This document shows, piece after piece, positions 10,484-21,441 of a DNA stretch of 64,000 bases. Origin of the DNA: Kalaharituber pfeilii (taxonomy: Eukaryota; Ascomycota; Pezizomycetes; Pezizales; Pezizaceae); contig WHUZ01000057.1 of NCBI GenBank assembly GCA_015179045.1, positions 1 to 64,000 of the forward strand, given 5' to 3'. Position 1 is the first letter of the stretch, and each line of letters starts with the position of its first letter. The translations under genes were made by a program, and so were the position numbers. The notes under the pieces were generated by a model. It saw only the letters and a program-made list of their open reading frames with translations, had not been told where the DNA came from and made no database searches.

Positions 10484-11007
10484 CTAGGCCCACTGCCCTG
10501 ACCACCAACGGCAGAATGTTAAGGTGAAGATGATTCCAGGGATATTCGCGAGTGGTATGTACCACCATTGGAAGTGAGGCTCAATTTTCTGTATAGTCTG
10601 GATAGGTTCCACCGTCGGCCGCTGCGGAAACGCAGGGCATGTTGGGATTTCAAGGCGGGGATAGTCAGGGCACCGGGGGCAAGCTGGGCATGGTGGTATG
10701 GTTATAGCGGGAACCATCGGACACGTCGGTATCACAATTTGAGGGCAGGGGGGGCATGCCTGCTGCTGAGAGGATGCTATAGCATTCGGACATGAAGGCG
10801 GATCAGGACATGGTTGGCATACAGGGCACACACACTGGCTCTTTGCGGAGGACTCCATGAGGTCTTGTGGCAGGGAATACGCTGGGCAACTGCGACACCT
10901 TACAGAGCCAGAGTAAGTACAAGATGCCTATTAGTGGAATGGAGAGTCTAGACGTACAGACTGGAAAAGAGGACTAGTGCCAACATAAGAATCTTAGATA
11001 GCATCAT
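10484..11007 (-). CDS. Small secreted Cys-Pro-rich protein (151 aa, two exons)
   Basis: The model is exon 1 at 11007-10958, a 68-bp intron (10957-10890, GTACGT...CGCAG) and exon 2 at 10889-10484; the splice joins the frame exactly. The first 22 or so residues form a clear signal peptide (MMLSKILMLALVLFSSL, then a likely cut after PAYS). The mature part (about residues 30-105) carries about 12 cysteines, almost all in CP or CPxC steps, spaced by Pro and small hydrophobic residues. The C-terminus has an aromatic/hydrophobic segment (IPGIIFTLTF) that could be a membrane anchor or a GPI-type signal. The upstream ATG at 11007 was chosen over the second one at 11004; the choice changes little. I do not recognise the family. 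Size, signal and cysteines would suit a cell-surface or secreted protein, but the role is unknown. The frame is intact and does not look transposon-derived. Confidence 0.65.
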
Positions 11008-11390
11008 TACTGCTACGAGCAGGGTATCAGGTTGCAACGGGAGCGCAGAGAGAGGCCTAAGTAAGCGTGTGGACCAGGGCGAGCGAGGGGACGGCAGCTC
11101 AGAGGTCGAAGGAGCAGCGTTGGCAGAGGGTGGAGGAGAAAGAAGGGAGAATGGAACTTGAGACTGGGAAGAAGGAAGCGACGGCGCAGACCGGAGAAAG
11201 AGGAGGTGGGGGGGGGCTTGAGGAGACTGCCCGATGCGGCAGGTTCGGCCCACTAGCGGTTGCTTTGCAGTGCATCTGGATGCGTGTCAGTTGGGAGGTA
11301 ATCTCGTGGCCAGGTTGGAAGCAACGGGCAGAGGGCGTGGCGATTTGGAAGTCCAGCAGGACGATTAAGTAGCACCAGTCATAGGGACAC

Positions 11391-11761
11391 TAGTGAGCGG
11401 CACGAGCTAGCTCGAGCCGAGCTGGAGGGTGAGCTCGAGCCGAGCTGGAGGGTGAGCTCGAGCCGAGCTGGAGGGTGAGCTCGAGCCAGCTCGTGAGTAA
11501 GTGAGCTCGGCTCGAGCCTGGATTGATTATATACATAATATTGACAAACTAAACTAAACTAAGCTAAATTTTCATCTTTCTCACTACTATCAGCTAAATT
11601 GTGCATTTCGAAGTTGTTGGTAGGTCAGAATGAGCTCCAAGTCTCTAATTATTACTATATCAGGTATTTACAGTTTATGAAACCTTGCACTGGCTAAGCA
11701 TTTTAGCGAGCTGTCAAGAAAAACACAAGCATGATCTTGGCTCGGCTCGTGCCGCTCACTA
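11391..11761. mobile_element. hAT-type MITE, copy 2 (371 bp)
   Basis: TAGTGAGCGGCACGAGC inverted ends and the perfect 8-bp duplication AGGGACAC (11383-11390, 11762-11769). This copy has three tandem units of GAGCTGGAGGGTGAGCTCGA near its left end where the others have one, which explains the extra length. Confidence 0.95.
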
Positions 11762-12079
11762 AGGGACACGTGTAAGCTGAGATAACCTTACAAGTTCGAA
11801 GAAGGTTTGAATCAAGTGGGCGGAGAGAGCGATTGTGTTCTTAGCATGTAATGCGACGGCATCCAACTTGATCGATACTGTGATTCACCACAACCCGACG
11901 TGCACCACGTCCCGACGCACATTTTACACCAAAACTGACCGCGCACGACACCATATATCTCAACCACCAGAATAGAATTTTGTATGCAACTTGTAGAGCA
12001 GTTAAATAGAGGACTATCTTTTATATTCTACATCTTAGCTCCTGTCAATATGTTGCTTTGAAAAGATTTATAATTCATA

Positions 12080-12955
12080 AAAGTCTTACTATAAATTAGC
12101 ATAGGCTTGGCATATATGTTTCGCTGCAATATAACTAGTATTAAATTCCACTTATTATATATAAAGTAAATTTAATAAAAGCAGTAGAATACTTAAATAT
12201 TTATATTTTATCTTATTCAAAAATATAAAAAGGATATTAAGAAAACTACTTAAGAGGTAGTAAAGTTATTTATAAAATTTATTTTCTTATAGAAATTATA
12301 TATAATAATTATATAGAAAAACTATTTAAATTAGCAATTAAATATATAAATTAAGTATTAAATAATATTAAACTAATTGAAGTACTAATAAATAAAAAAC
12401 CTATTAGAAAAATTTTCTAACTATAATTCTATAACTATAATAATAGGTATTAAAGAAAAGTTATATATTCTACTTTTTAATTTACTTTATATAGAAATAT
12501 TATATTAATATATTATATCTTTTAAAATATTAATAAAAAACTTATAATATAATATTATTTATAAACTATAATATTTTTTTGATATAAGTCGAGAAATTAA
12601 AGATAAAAAATAACTTTTTATTTATTTTTTTTAAAAGTATATATAAAATTTCATTCTAATAATTAAAATATATAATAGAATACTTAGTTAGTTTTAGTAT
12701 AAAATATATATTAGAATATAATATATATTAACTTAATAAAATTATTAAAAGTACTTCTTATTTATATTAAATTTACTAATAAATAAAATATGAATTTAGC
12801 TACTAATAGAAAATATAAGTTAATATAAAGTTCTTTAATAATAACTTAAAGAATATAGTATAATATACTTATATACTAATTAAAAAATAATAGAGCTTAA
12901 AAGTAAAATATATTATTAATATAAAAAATATAATATAAGTATAGTCTCGTAACCA
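12080..12955. other. AT-only island
   Basis: About 870 bp composed almost wholly of A and T, with abundant TpA, between flanks of normal composition. No frame or known repeat can be read. It may be an old repeat mutated by RIP-like C-to-T change, or a low-complexity spacer. Confidence 0.7.
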
Positions 12956-13229
12956 GACTACCTGTAACCTTCCTTTCATGCTACTTCCACTGTACCCAAA
13001 GTCGGTGTGGAAAAGGATTCGGAGGAAACTTTAAACAAAAATATGCAGCAGTTTCGAGCACTTCAGGATTTCCACCCGAAATCACTCCAACAATCAACAT
13101 CCGTTTCATCCCGCAATTGAATCCATGACATTGCAGGAAAGAAACCAAAAAACGGTGCGGAGTCTGGTAGCGAAAGTGAATCCTTTTAAAAGGGTTGCGA
13201 AATCACAAAGAATGGAAATAGGGGGCGCG

Positions 13230-14480
13230 TAAGTAATCAAAAACAGCATCTAAAGCGCCGAAGGAAACATCCAGAAATCGAGGAGAGCAAAGCTAGGAAT
13301 TCCCGTTGATACCAGATAAACGTTGAGAAGGGCGGAAACAGATGCACTTTGATGCCGGCCCAATTCACGTTTTGGGCGGTGGTAATTGAATGGACAGAGG
13401 TTTATTCCCACTAAGTGCCTAAACCCACAGCAATCAGAGCGATGGGGATGGTGTTCAAGATTTTGAGGTTGGTAATAAACAGTGTATACTGTGGCACTGT
13501 TTTTTTTTTTTTTTTTTAATTTCATTAATCGCGTGCCGCCCTTGGGGCTATGGCGATGTGTAGATACATGAACTATATGAAAGTAATGAACTAAAAATAG
13601 ATAACCCCCTACTCCTCCGCTGCCCATTCCAGGATCTCCATTATATTCGTGTCTTTCTCCGCCTGTCTTATTCCTTCCGCGCCCTTAGTGTTCTTTCTTC
13701 GCCATGCCTGACAGTCACTCCTTATGTGCTCCCAGTTCTCCGGTGCCTTGCCGCACCACCTGCACTCCGGCGAAGTGGCCTTCCCTATCTTGAATCTCCA
13801 CTCCTTCAGTCCCTTGTTGCCAAGTATGCCTGCTAGGGTGGTCATTGCTCGACGCTTGTCAATCCTGTGTAAGGGTCGATAGTTCAGGTCGGCTTGGTTT
13901 CTCTCCGCGGCTCGGGAGGCTTTGTATTCTTGTCTTATGCCGGCTTCCGTTACGATTTCGTTCTGGCATTGTAAGGCGGTGCCGATCTTTGCTGCAATGC
14001 CCGCCTCGGTGTTGCCTGTAACCCCTTTGTGTCCTTTTACCCAGGTAATCGCAAGATCTAAGTCTCCTCTTTCCGCTCTCTCTTCCCATCGTCTCCTTAC
14101 CTCACCGGGAGCCCCGTCCGCCGTGGGTTCTCCTCTGGCTATCTTCTGGAGTCTTGCGATTGCCGTTTGTGAGTCCGTGACTATCAGGATCTCCCCTGGC
14201 ATTTGCATCGCCTTGCTGATGGCTATGAGCTCGCCGTCGTTTACCGTGCTTCTTCTTCCTAGGTAGTGGTATTGTGTGGTGTGTGGCCGTGCGCAGGGAC
14301 CGTAGACCCCCGCTCCCGTTGATCCTTCCACCCTGCTTCCGTCCGTATATACCCCCTCCCATCCTTCGTCTATTTCTCTCTGGATGATGGCACTGTGGCA
14401 CTGTGGCAAAAGTATGGCAGTCATGATGGAGCAAGATTGGTGCAAAAGATACTCGGATAGTACAGGTAACAGGAGGCATT
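13230..14480 (+). pseudogene. Membrane-protein family, fragment (copy 3), split by a LINE
   Basis: The segments 13380-13500 and 14392-14475 match the middle of the gene at 14678-15574 (the EWTEVYPHS ... VIYSVYCGAVGK region and what follows), on the opposite strand. A LINE-A copy sits inside it. The reading frame is lost. Confidence 0.7.
13501..14391 (-). mobile_element. LINE-A copy, 5'-truncated, with RNase H domain
   Basis: Bounded by the 13-bp duplication ACTGTGGCACTGT (13488-13500, 14392-14404). The minus strand reads through RNase H (YTDGSR, NDGELIAIS, VTDSQTAI, GHKGVTGNTEA) and the C-terminal zinc finger (CRWCG ... HIRSDC) to a stop near 13609. An A hairpin and poly(A) follow. The last catalytic Asp of RNase H, present in the copy at 20248-21217 (NTEAD), is Gly here (NTEAG), so the enzyme is probably dead. 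Reverse transcriptase and endonuclease are missing through 5' truncation. Confidence 0.92.
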
Positions 14481-14677
14481 GTCGTCAGAGAGGGAATGAG
14501 GTTCTGGAGCAAAGATGTTAGCAGGCAAGTTCATGGAATAATAAGTTCGCAGGACTGTGGGAGCTAGATAAGTGGAGAGAGAAGTCGAGAGGGATGGCGT
14601 AATCACCCCTGAAAGGGGAACTTACTCAAAATTGGAATGAACTGAGCCTGAGATTGATGCATACCTGGCGCTCCTGC

Positions 14678-15574
14678 TCAGTCTCCAATGTCGTCCCTGC
14701 GCCCTGTCCCCGGGCTTCGCCACAGCAGGGCCTCCAATAATTTCCCAACCTCCCGTCGGGTTAAGCCCTTACCGACACTCTCATCTGCAGCAAAAGCAAA
14801 AATTTCCCCTATGTCAGTGAAAGGGAGAGTAGGAGTGTCTTCCTTGACGCTGTCGAGCCCTGCAAATACCACTACCAGCATTGGTACGGCAATCACGTTG
14901 TAAATATCGACCGGTCTCGAAACCCCACTTTCCGGAACCAGCAAAGATATAAGCACGTTTCTCGTAACCTCCTCCCCGAGCGTAGTAGCTCCCATTGCCA
15001 ACAGTCTCCGGATATCTTGTGCACCAATCTTGGCCCATGATGACTGCCACACTTTTCCCACAGCGCCACAGTATACACTGTATATTACCAACCTCAAGCT
15101 CTTGAACACCATCCCCATCACTCTGATTGCTGTGGGTTTAGGCACTGAGTGAGGATAAACCTCTGTCCATTCAAACACCATCGCCCAAATTGTTACCAGG
15201 CTGACGGCTAGAAGCTGCAACTCTACTGAGTGTGCTACTAGAAAGTACTCAAGGCCAAACCAGTAGGCAGGTGCATGCCCTAGTCCCCTCTTTACGCCTG
15301 CAGCGACGTTGATATAGTTCCGCATGAACTGATCTGCAATTTGTCGATTCCACGGTTACTATAGTATTACGTAGAAACAACATAGCAACAGGCCGTCCTT
15401 GGTATACCTGGCGTGTTCCTCCTCTGCAGTCCCTCGCCGAGTTAGGTCCAAAGTTCGGAGGCTTTGCATTGCCTCATCATATGCTGTGCGCACCTTCCCG
15501 TGCGTAAAAGAAGGCCTGTACTTCCAGTAGCCTTCTATGTACCGTGGCTGCCACTGATTTGAGTTTGGGTCCAT
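14678..15574 (-). CDS. Putative membrane protein, multi-copy family (copy 1, best preserved)
   Basis: Two open blocks form the gene. The first (15574 to about 15408 or 15371) starts MDPNSNQWQPRYIEGYWKY. The second (15325-14678) starts near MRNYINVAAGVKRG and ends LLEALLWRSP...GD. A short intron separates them, with an acceptor at about 15334 or 15329; the exact splice is unresolved because the obvious GT-AG pairs do not join the frames cleanly. Two or three hydrophobic spans (YFLVAHS...LVTIWAMVF and YNVIAVPMLVVVFAG) suggest a membrane protein. A further splice donor (CCAG/GTATG) after the last block is shared with the 30.3-kb copy, so a 3' exon may exist. I do not recognise the family. Fragments of the same gene lie at 13.2-14.5, 18.2-19.2, 30.3-30.5 and 30.6-31.0 kb; all are broken. 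Function unknown. Confidence 0.55.
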
Positions 15575-15902
15575 AGTGTGATGGTTTAGTCTCGTAGAGT
15601 TATAAGTAGTTCTTTGAAATGCGGACCAGGAGTTGAGGAAGGGAAAGGAAAAAAGGCCGAACAGACGAAGCGCACGGAAAAGGGGACGAAGGGGCCCGTC
15701 TGACTACTTCCCAACGGAGCATTTGCTTGCCAGACGGCCTGGTCACCGCTTCCCGTGCCTTAACCGGCAGTACGCCATTTTTGCACACCTGCATTGGCAT
15801 TCTCCATACATGCATCTTGCACTCGACAGACGCGAATTTATTGGTACCGCATACAACTTCAAAGTGCCGGGCGCCTATACCCTTATTCTTGCCAAGGCTT
15901 TT
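15575..15902. other. No recognisable gene
   Basis: Probable 5' flank of the membrane-protein gene. Only short frames without family features. Confidence 0.4.
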
Positions 15903-16145
15903 TTTTTAAAAAAAAAAAAAAACACATAACCCCGCTTGTGGTGCGTAGCCATGGCAAGGTCCCTGGGCAAGCCGTCACAGCCCGGAGACAGGCTCAGCAA
16001 AGAAAATTTCCAACTACACGCCGCCCCATCTCCACTCTCTCCCTCCCACTTTTTAAAATGTAATTGCAGGAAAAAATCTCTCCAACTCATCCCATTCCTT
16101 CCTGTTCTCTGCCTTCCGCTTCCAATTCTCCACATCCGATAGCTA
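15903..16145 (-). mobile_element. LINE-B 3' end fragment
   Basis: B terminus and 3' UTR similar to 9001-9497. The sense tail is odd: a T-run of about 15 precedes an A-run of about 9 (15901-15922). The body ends near 16145. No target duplication identified. Confidence 0.75.
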
Positions 16146-17000
16146 TTTAATTGCTAGGTTTCTGACAAGGGACGATCAGCATTTGCTGTCAACTTTACGA
16201 TTGGCTTATGGTGATAGGGATCGCAGGTGTTTCATCTGCTACTAATGTGGAGCGCTTGTCTATATATAGTGTAGGTCGTTCTCCCATAGCAAGTCCATGT
16301 GCGTAGTACATAAGTTTAGACAAAACTTTAGAAGGTCTATCTTGGGCGTAATTAAGGATGAAGATATCAATGCAATATTCACCTTTGCTTCATATAGCGC
16401 AGTCTCGAGGGCAGTGGGTGTGAAAGCAACATATACGGAAAAAGTGCGCTGGGATACATATTGTATTGTTCTCTCTTCTCTCTTGCATGTACCACGTACA
16501 ATGCGCTCCTAACACCCATATATATAGACATGAGCTGCCAGCAAATTGGTGCGAGTATGAGATTGCTAATTCATACAACGGGCGTATCCAGAACCTCTAG
16601 ATACCTCATCATCACGTCGGAATTACCTCATACCATGATCCCGGCTCCTGCGCAATCCACACATGAAAGCCTCACGTGATAGGTCCCGTTGATGCTCGTT
16701 GCATAATCTTCAGCGCGGTGCCTCGAGACCAGAATGCCAAGCGGTAAAGCATTACTGGATTTTGGAAATAGCAGTCACGCGATGCCAAGGTTTTGCCCGA
16801 GCACGGAGAGTCTCGTCTATGAGACTAAAGGATCTTCTAGTCTCATACCAGTTACTTCTCATCAACGTCACTGCAGAGATTTTGACTTCTTTCATGTGTT
16901 GCCCACCTCAAATCAACTCATTGAAGTGTTCAAGTTATCCCGTACCCTTCCACAAGAGCACCCTACTGAACGGAGCAACCACGAAACCACTTGAAACATC
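16146..17000. other. Upstream region of the gene at 17001, no recognisable gene
   Basis: Short frames only. It may hold the promoter of the gene at 17001, but no clear TATA or CAAT signal could be assigned. Confidence 0.4.
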
Positions 17001-17762
17001 ATGCCTAGGTTCACGACCAAGGATGCTGACAATGCATTGCGGAACCTGACAGAAGAGCAATTAAAGATGGGAGATATCTTACAGAATCGAGACATTGTCG
17101 ATATCGGCTTTCAGCTCTTTCAGCTCGCCAAGCTTGATAGCAAATACCTGCTTGCGGCCCGTGGCCGAGGATACCCAAGCAATGGTTACCCCAACGGTGG
17201 GGCCCATCGGACAGAGTTCCAATCCAGGTTAGAGCGTAGGTATATAGGGGAGGTGAAGCGCTATAATCACGAACGACCTCCAGGAATCAAGCTCTATCTT
17301 GATGACCCGAAGGACCAGCTATTGTTCGACTCCTATGACCGCCAGCAACAACGCGGATGTATCGATGCACCTTCCCCTTCACAGGCCATGAAGCAAGCAT
17401 ACATAAGTTCGCTTGATACTCTCATGGACCTGATGATTAGCCTTGAAGAACTGGAGAAACAGTTGACCGCAGAGGTAGTCCTGTTGTGTAAATACGGGAA
17501 TCATATGGACAGCACGATTTATTCTGTGTATTTACTCATCCAGCACGTAATGTACAACTTAGGCATGCCGAGCATCACTCCAGACCCGGATTGGCTACCA
17601 ACGGCAGAAGCGACTGTAGGAATGTGGCTAAATCATCCGACTTTGGAGGAGCAAGGCAGTACTAGGGCGTTGCTGTCCTCCATAGCTGCTGTGGTGGAGA
17701 ATGCTAAGAAGCTCGTCGGAACTACAACGGAGGGAAGCGAGAAGGAGAATAGAGCAGCATAA
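17001..17762 (+). CDS. Hypothetical protein (253 aa), single exon
   Basis: An uninterrupted frame from an ATG in good context (ATCATGCC) to a TAA. The N-terminus (about 1-50) is mostly helical and charged, followed by a Gly/Asn/Pro-rich patch (GRGYPSNGYPNGG) and then a helical region (about 125-245) with heptad-like leucines. The C-terminus is Lys/Glu-rich. No signal peptide, membrane span, zinc finger or catalytic motif is apparent, and I do not recognise the family. Composition, lack of stops and absence of transposon features suggest a genuine host gene. It stands alone between a LINE-B fragment and a pseudogene of the membrane-protein family. Confidence 0.55.
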   Translation: MPRFTTKDADNALRNLTEEQLKMGDILQNRDIVDIGFQLFQLAKLDSKYLLAARGRGYPSNGYPNGGAHRTEFQSRLERRYIGEVKRYNHERPPGIKLYLDDPKDQLLFDSYDRQQQRGCIDAPSPSQAMKQAYISSLDTLMDLMISLEELEKQLTAEVVLLCKYGNHMDSTIYSVYLLIQHVMYNLGMPSITPDPDWLPTAEATVGMWLNHPTLEEQGSTRALLSSIAAVVENAKKLVGTTTEGSEKENRAA

Positions 17763-18181
17763 GGAGTGGATACAAGATAGACTTGTGAAGCAGGTATTGT
17801 CATGTCCAAAGAATTCTGAAGTTATCAGATAGTATGCTCGGGAGTCGATGACATACGCTCTCCGGAAAAGATAAAATAACTGACTCTGGGGTAGAAGGTG
17901 TTCCGTCATCGGTAAATGCATCACAATGCATCCGCTTCGAAAAAGAGGTCATGCATTTTACCCACGATAAAGGCGTCTATAAAATGTATATATTCAAATA
18001 GAATGTAGCCTCTCATTCTTTGAATTCTTCATTTCCAGCTGTCCTATCTCAAACTTTCCTGGGGTAATCCTATTGCTGTATGTTCTCAACAACTACATGC
18101 TATAGAATTCTTATCAAAAAAAGACATTGGCCTGTAGCTACGAGGTATACGGTGAAGAGATAATGTCAATTATCACCGTAT
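17763..18181. other. No recognisable gene
   Basis: Downstream flank of the 253-aa gene. No conserved frame or repeat seen. Confidence 0.4.
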
Positions 18182-19211
18182 TTGAGGAATGGAGGCCTTA
18201 CGTGGAAGAAACCAAATACTGGGCTGGACAGTAGGCAGAGTGGCTTTCGTCCTTTTTTCTGCCGCCCTTCGCCTATTCTTCGTCTTTTCCTTCATTTTCC
18301 TTCATCCAGTGCTGGCTGTCGGTTCTGGTGCCCAATTATAACTCTATGCAGTCATCAAACTCACGTCAATGGCAGCGATGATACAGGGATGGACACTGGA
18401 AAAACAGGCGTGCTTTTGCGAATACCAAGGTGTACAAAGCATATGGCGAGGCTATTCAAATCTTCCAATGTTGGATCTAACCAGGCAAGGGACTCTGGAG
18501 AAGGCACAAGCGAGGTATACCAGAGGTGGCCTGCCGTTGTCTTGTTTCTACGTAATACTAACTGGGGTATAGAAATATTTCAGATGCATTTATTCGCAAG
18601 CTATATAAACGTGCAGGGGTAAAGAGGTCAGTAGGGCAAACACCTGCCTACTGGTTTGGAGTTGGTTACTTTCTCGCTATATACTCGGTACAGCTGCAGT
18701 TTCTGGCAGTGACACTGTTCACAATTTTGGTGATGGTATATGAGTGGATAGAGGTGTATCCCCACTCGCCGCATAAACCCACAGCAATCAAAGTGACGAG
18801 GATGATGTTAAAGATCTTTTTTTTGTTTTTTATTTCACGTAACCCCGCTTGCAGCTGTTTGTCATGGCAGGGCATGTTAAAGATCTTGAGGTTGGCGATA
18901 TACGGCGTATACCGCGGCTTTGTGGCAAAAGTGAGCCAGTCACCATGAAGCAAGATTTGTGCAAAAGATACCCGAATAATGTGGGCGAAGTGGGCCACTA
19001 CGCTCATAGAGGAGGTTACAAGAAATGTCCTCATAAGCTGGTTCCTGACAGTGGGGTTTCATACTAATACTGGTGGTGGTATTTGCAGGGCTGAAAAACG
19101 TGAAGGAAGCCACTCCCACTCTCCCTTTCACCGACATAGGGAAATTTTTGCTTTGCTTCAGATGAAGGAGTGGGCAAAGGGGTTAACCCAACGGGCGAAT
19201 GGGAGGTAATT
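18182..19211 (+). pseudogene. Membrane-protein family, 5' part (copy 2), cut by the Plavaka element
   Basis: Matches the gene at 14678-15574 from its first exon (QWQ ... KAYGEAIQIFQ, with a stop and a 1-base indel) to the region just before LLEALLW. It includes an intron-like stretch with TACTAAC and TTTCAG near 18560-18584. A 55-bp LINE-B tail sits inside it. It stops at 19211 where the 11-kb element begins; the rest resumes at 30333. Confidence 0.8.
18819..18873 (-). mobile_element. LINE-B tail-only insertion (55 bp)
   Basis: Only the B terminus (sense start GCCCTGCCATG) and a T-run, flanked by the exact 14-bp duplication ATGTTAAAGATCTT (18805-18818, 18874-18887). The pre-insertion sequence is confirmed by the paralogous gene copy at 14678-15574, which lacks it. 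Confidence 0.95.
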
Positions 19212-20247
19212 CATCAGCAAAAACGAAAAAATCGCCCCATGCGCCTGGAGCATAGGGCGCACAGGGCAAGAACTGGGGAACATGTTGCAACGCGGTCCCG
19301 TCGCGTGCGCCATGTTGCATCCTACCATACATGGATCGCCCTGAGAAATCGGTGAATGTATCTGCCAAGTCTGGAAGATCCGGCCTTGCAAGCAGTCCCC
19401 ACAACGCACAGCCGCACAGCCAAGCGGCCTTCGCATCACTGATTCAGCAAACAATAATGGTTGCACCGCATGAAACTGTTGGCTAATTGGCTGTGCCTAG
19501 GGCTTGATCTACAATGCAACTTGCTTTGGGAGTTCACTGGCGCTGCTAACCAACTCCTGGACCTATCCAGTCAGGAATAAAGACGTCACGGATTTATTAG
19601 GTTTCAACCTATTCTTCTCTAAGGATGGTGACCGCATCCAGTGAGGCCGGCAAGAATCAGGATTTTATTCAAGTCTTCTCGAAATATAACTACTTGGTTC
19701 AATACTCTTCAAAGGTGCATAGCTTAAGTTGGGCACCTCCTGGATGCTATCAGATATACCGTGTCCTCTTGGGGGATACTATATTCTCTTGAAGATAAGA
19801 GTAAGACCCATTTTGTCCTATAACCTTCACAGCAGAGCTTACTAATTATGACAGCTGGTACGTAAATAGCCAACGTTGCATTCGAATTCATAATGCGGGG
19901 TAAATCCATTCATTTAATCTACTATTATCTCAACAAGTTTGCTTCCCCAAGTAAATCCTAGCACATACAATGAAATAACCAAGACCAGTCACCGAAAATG
20001 AAATACCTAATAGCCAAAACTTCAGGTAATTATATAGAAATGACTAAAAAAAATAAAGGAAGCTAATACAAGAAATAGGACGCATTAGGTTGATAAAAAT
20101 CGAGAACACCCATAATCAAAGCTCTTGTGTATCCTGAACGTCAGGAGAATCCACATCAGTTAAGGAGTCATCACTGTCTGGAAGAATTTGAGTGGATGCC
20201 AGATATGTTAAAGGCCCTTCGAGGTCCATACTCTGACGACTTACGTC

Positions 20248-21217
20248 TTTTTTTTTTTTTTTTTTTCATTAATCGCATGCCGCCCTATGGGCTATGGCGA
20301 TATTTAAATACATAAAATAAGTGAAATATATGCGTCACTCTCATCTATTCTCCCCGTGCCCATTCCAAGATCTCCCGTATGTTTACTCCCTTATCAATCT
20401 GTCTTATACCTTCCGCCCCCCCGCATTTCCTAGCCCACGCCTTGCAGTCTTTCCGTACATGTTCCCAGTTTTCCAGGGCCTCCCCGCACCATCGGCATTC
20501 CGGTGATTCGGCCTTCCCTATGTGGTATCTCCATTCTTTCAGTCCTTTGTTTCCCAGGATCCCCGCCAGCGTCGAGAGATACTTCCTCCGGTCGGCGATT
20601 TGCAAGGGCCGGTAATTTAAGCCTGCCTGGTTTCTCTCCGTGGCTCGCAGTGCCTTATAGTCTTGTCTTAATCCTGCTTCTGTTACGGTCTCGTCTTCGT
20701 ATTGTAGCGCTGTGCCGATTTTGGCCGCCCAGTCTGCCTCCGTGTTCCCTTTCACCCCCTTGTGGCTTTTAACCCATATCACTGCCAGGTCTAGGTCCCC
20801 TCTCGCTACTCGGTTCTCCCAACTCTTCCTAACCAATGTGGACGCACCGTCTACCGTGGGTTCCCCTCTTCCTATTCTCCGAAGTCTTGCTATTGCCGTT
20901 TGTGAGTCGGTGACAATCAGCAGCTCGCCTTGTTGTTCCAACGCTTCGCTTATTGCTATTAGCTCGCCGTCGTTCACCGTGCTCCTTCGACCCAGGAGGA
21001 TTGATGTGGATCCCGTCTGATGGTATATTCCTGCTCCCGTGCTTTCTTCGATCCTACTTCCGTCCGTGTACACTCCCTGCCATCCTTCGTCGATCTCCTT
21101 TTCCAGGATTCTCTCCCATTCTTCCCTGTCTAGGTCGCTTGGATGTGTAGGATGAATGTAGATCGGCAAGGGTTCGTTGTGTCGTAGGTCCCCTCTTAGA
21201 TACCGGGTATCCTTATC
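20248..21217 (-). mobile_element. LINE-A copy, 5'-truncated, with intact RNase H
   Basis: The 13-bp duplication GACGACTTACGTC flanks it (20235-20247, 21218-21230). The minus-strand frame 21169-20345 is open for about 270 residues. RNase H has all its motifs (YTDGSR, NDGELIAIS, VTDSQTAI, HKGVKGNTEAD), followed by the zinc finger CRWCG...HVRKDC and the end EWARGE. An A hairpin and poly(A) follow. The longest uninterrupted RNase H frame in the window, but without reverse transcriptase it cannot act alone. Confidence 0.93.
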
Positions 21218-21441
21218 GACGACTTACGTCGGAATTCGCTAAGTCGGAGTTCGCTAAGTCAGATAGTGCATAATGATTCTTTGCTCGAGTGAGTTGTAGC
21301 TCTGCTCTGAGCTCAGCCTCATATGCCTCACTGGTATCTACAAGAAGTGCCTGTGGTTCCTCATTAAGCCGCTGAACCTCCATGTTGATCTTAGCTCGCA
21401 AGTCCGCCTTGATATTGTCAATGAGAAGCTTTTGAGCATTA

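Noticed and set aside
11067..11372. Glu/Gly-rich plus-strand frame upstream of the Cys-Pro gene
   Set aside because: Purine-rich promoter-side sequence; the real gene is on the other strand with matching splice sites.
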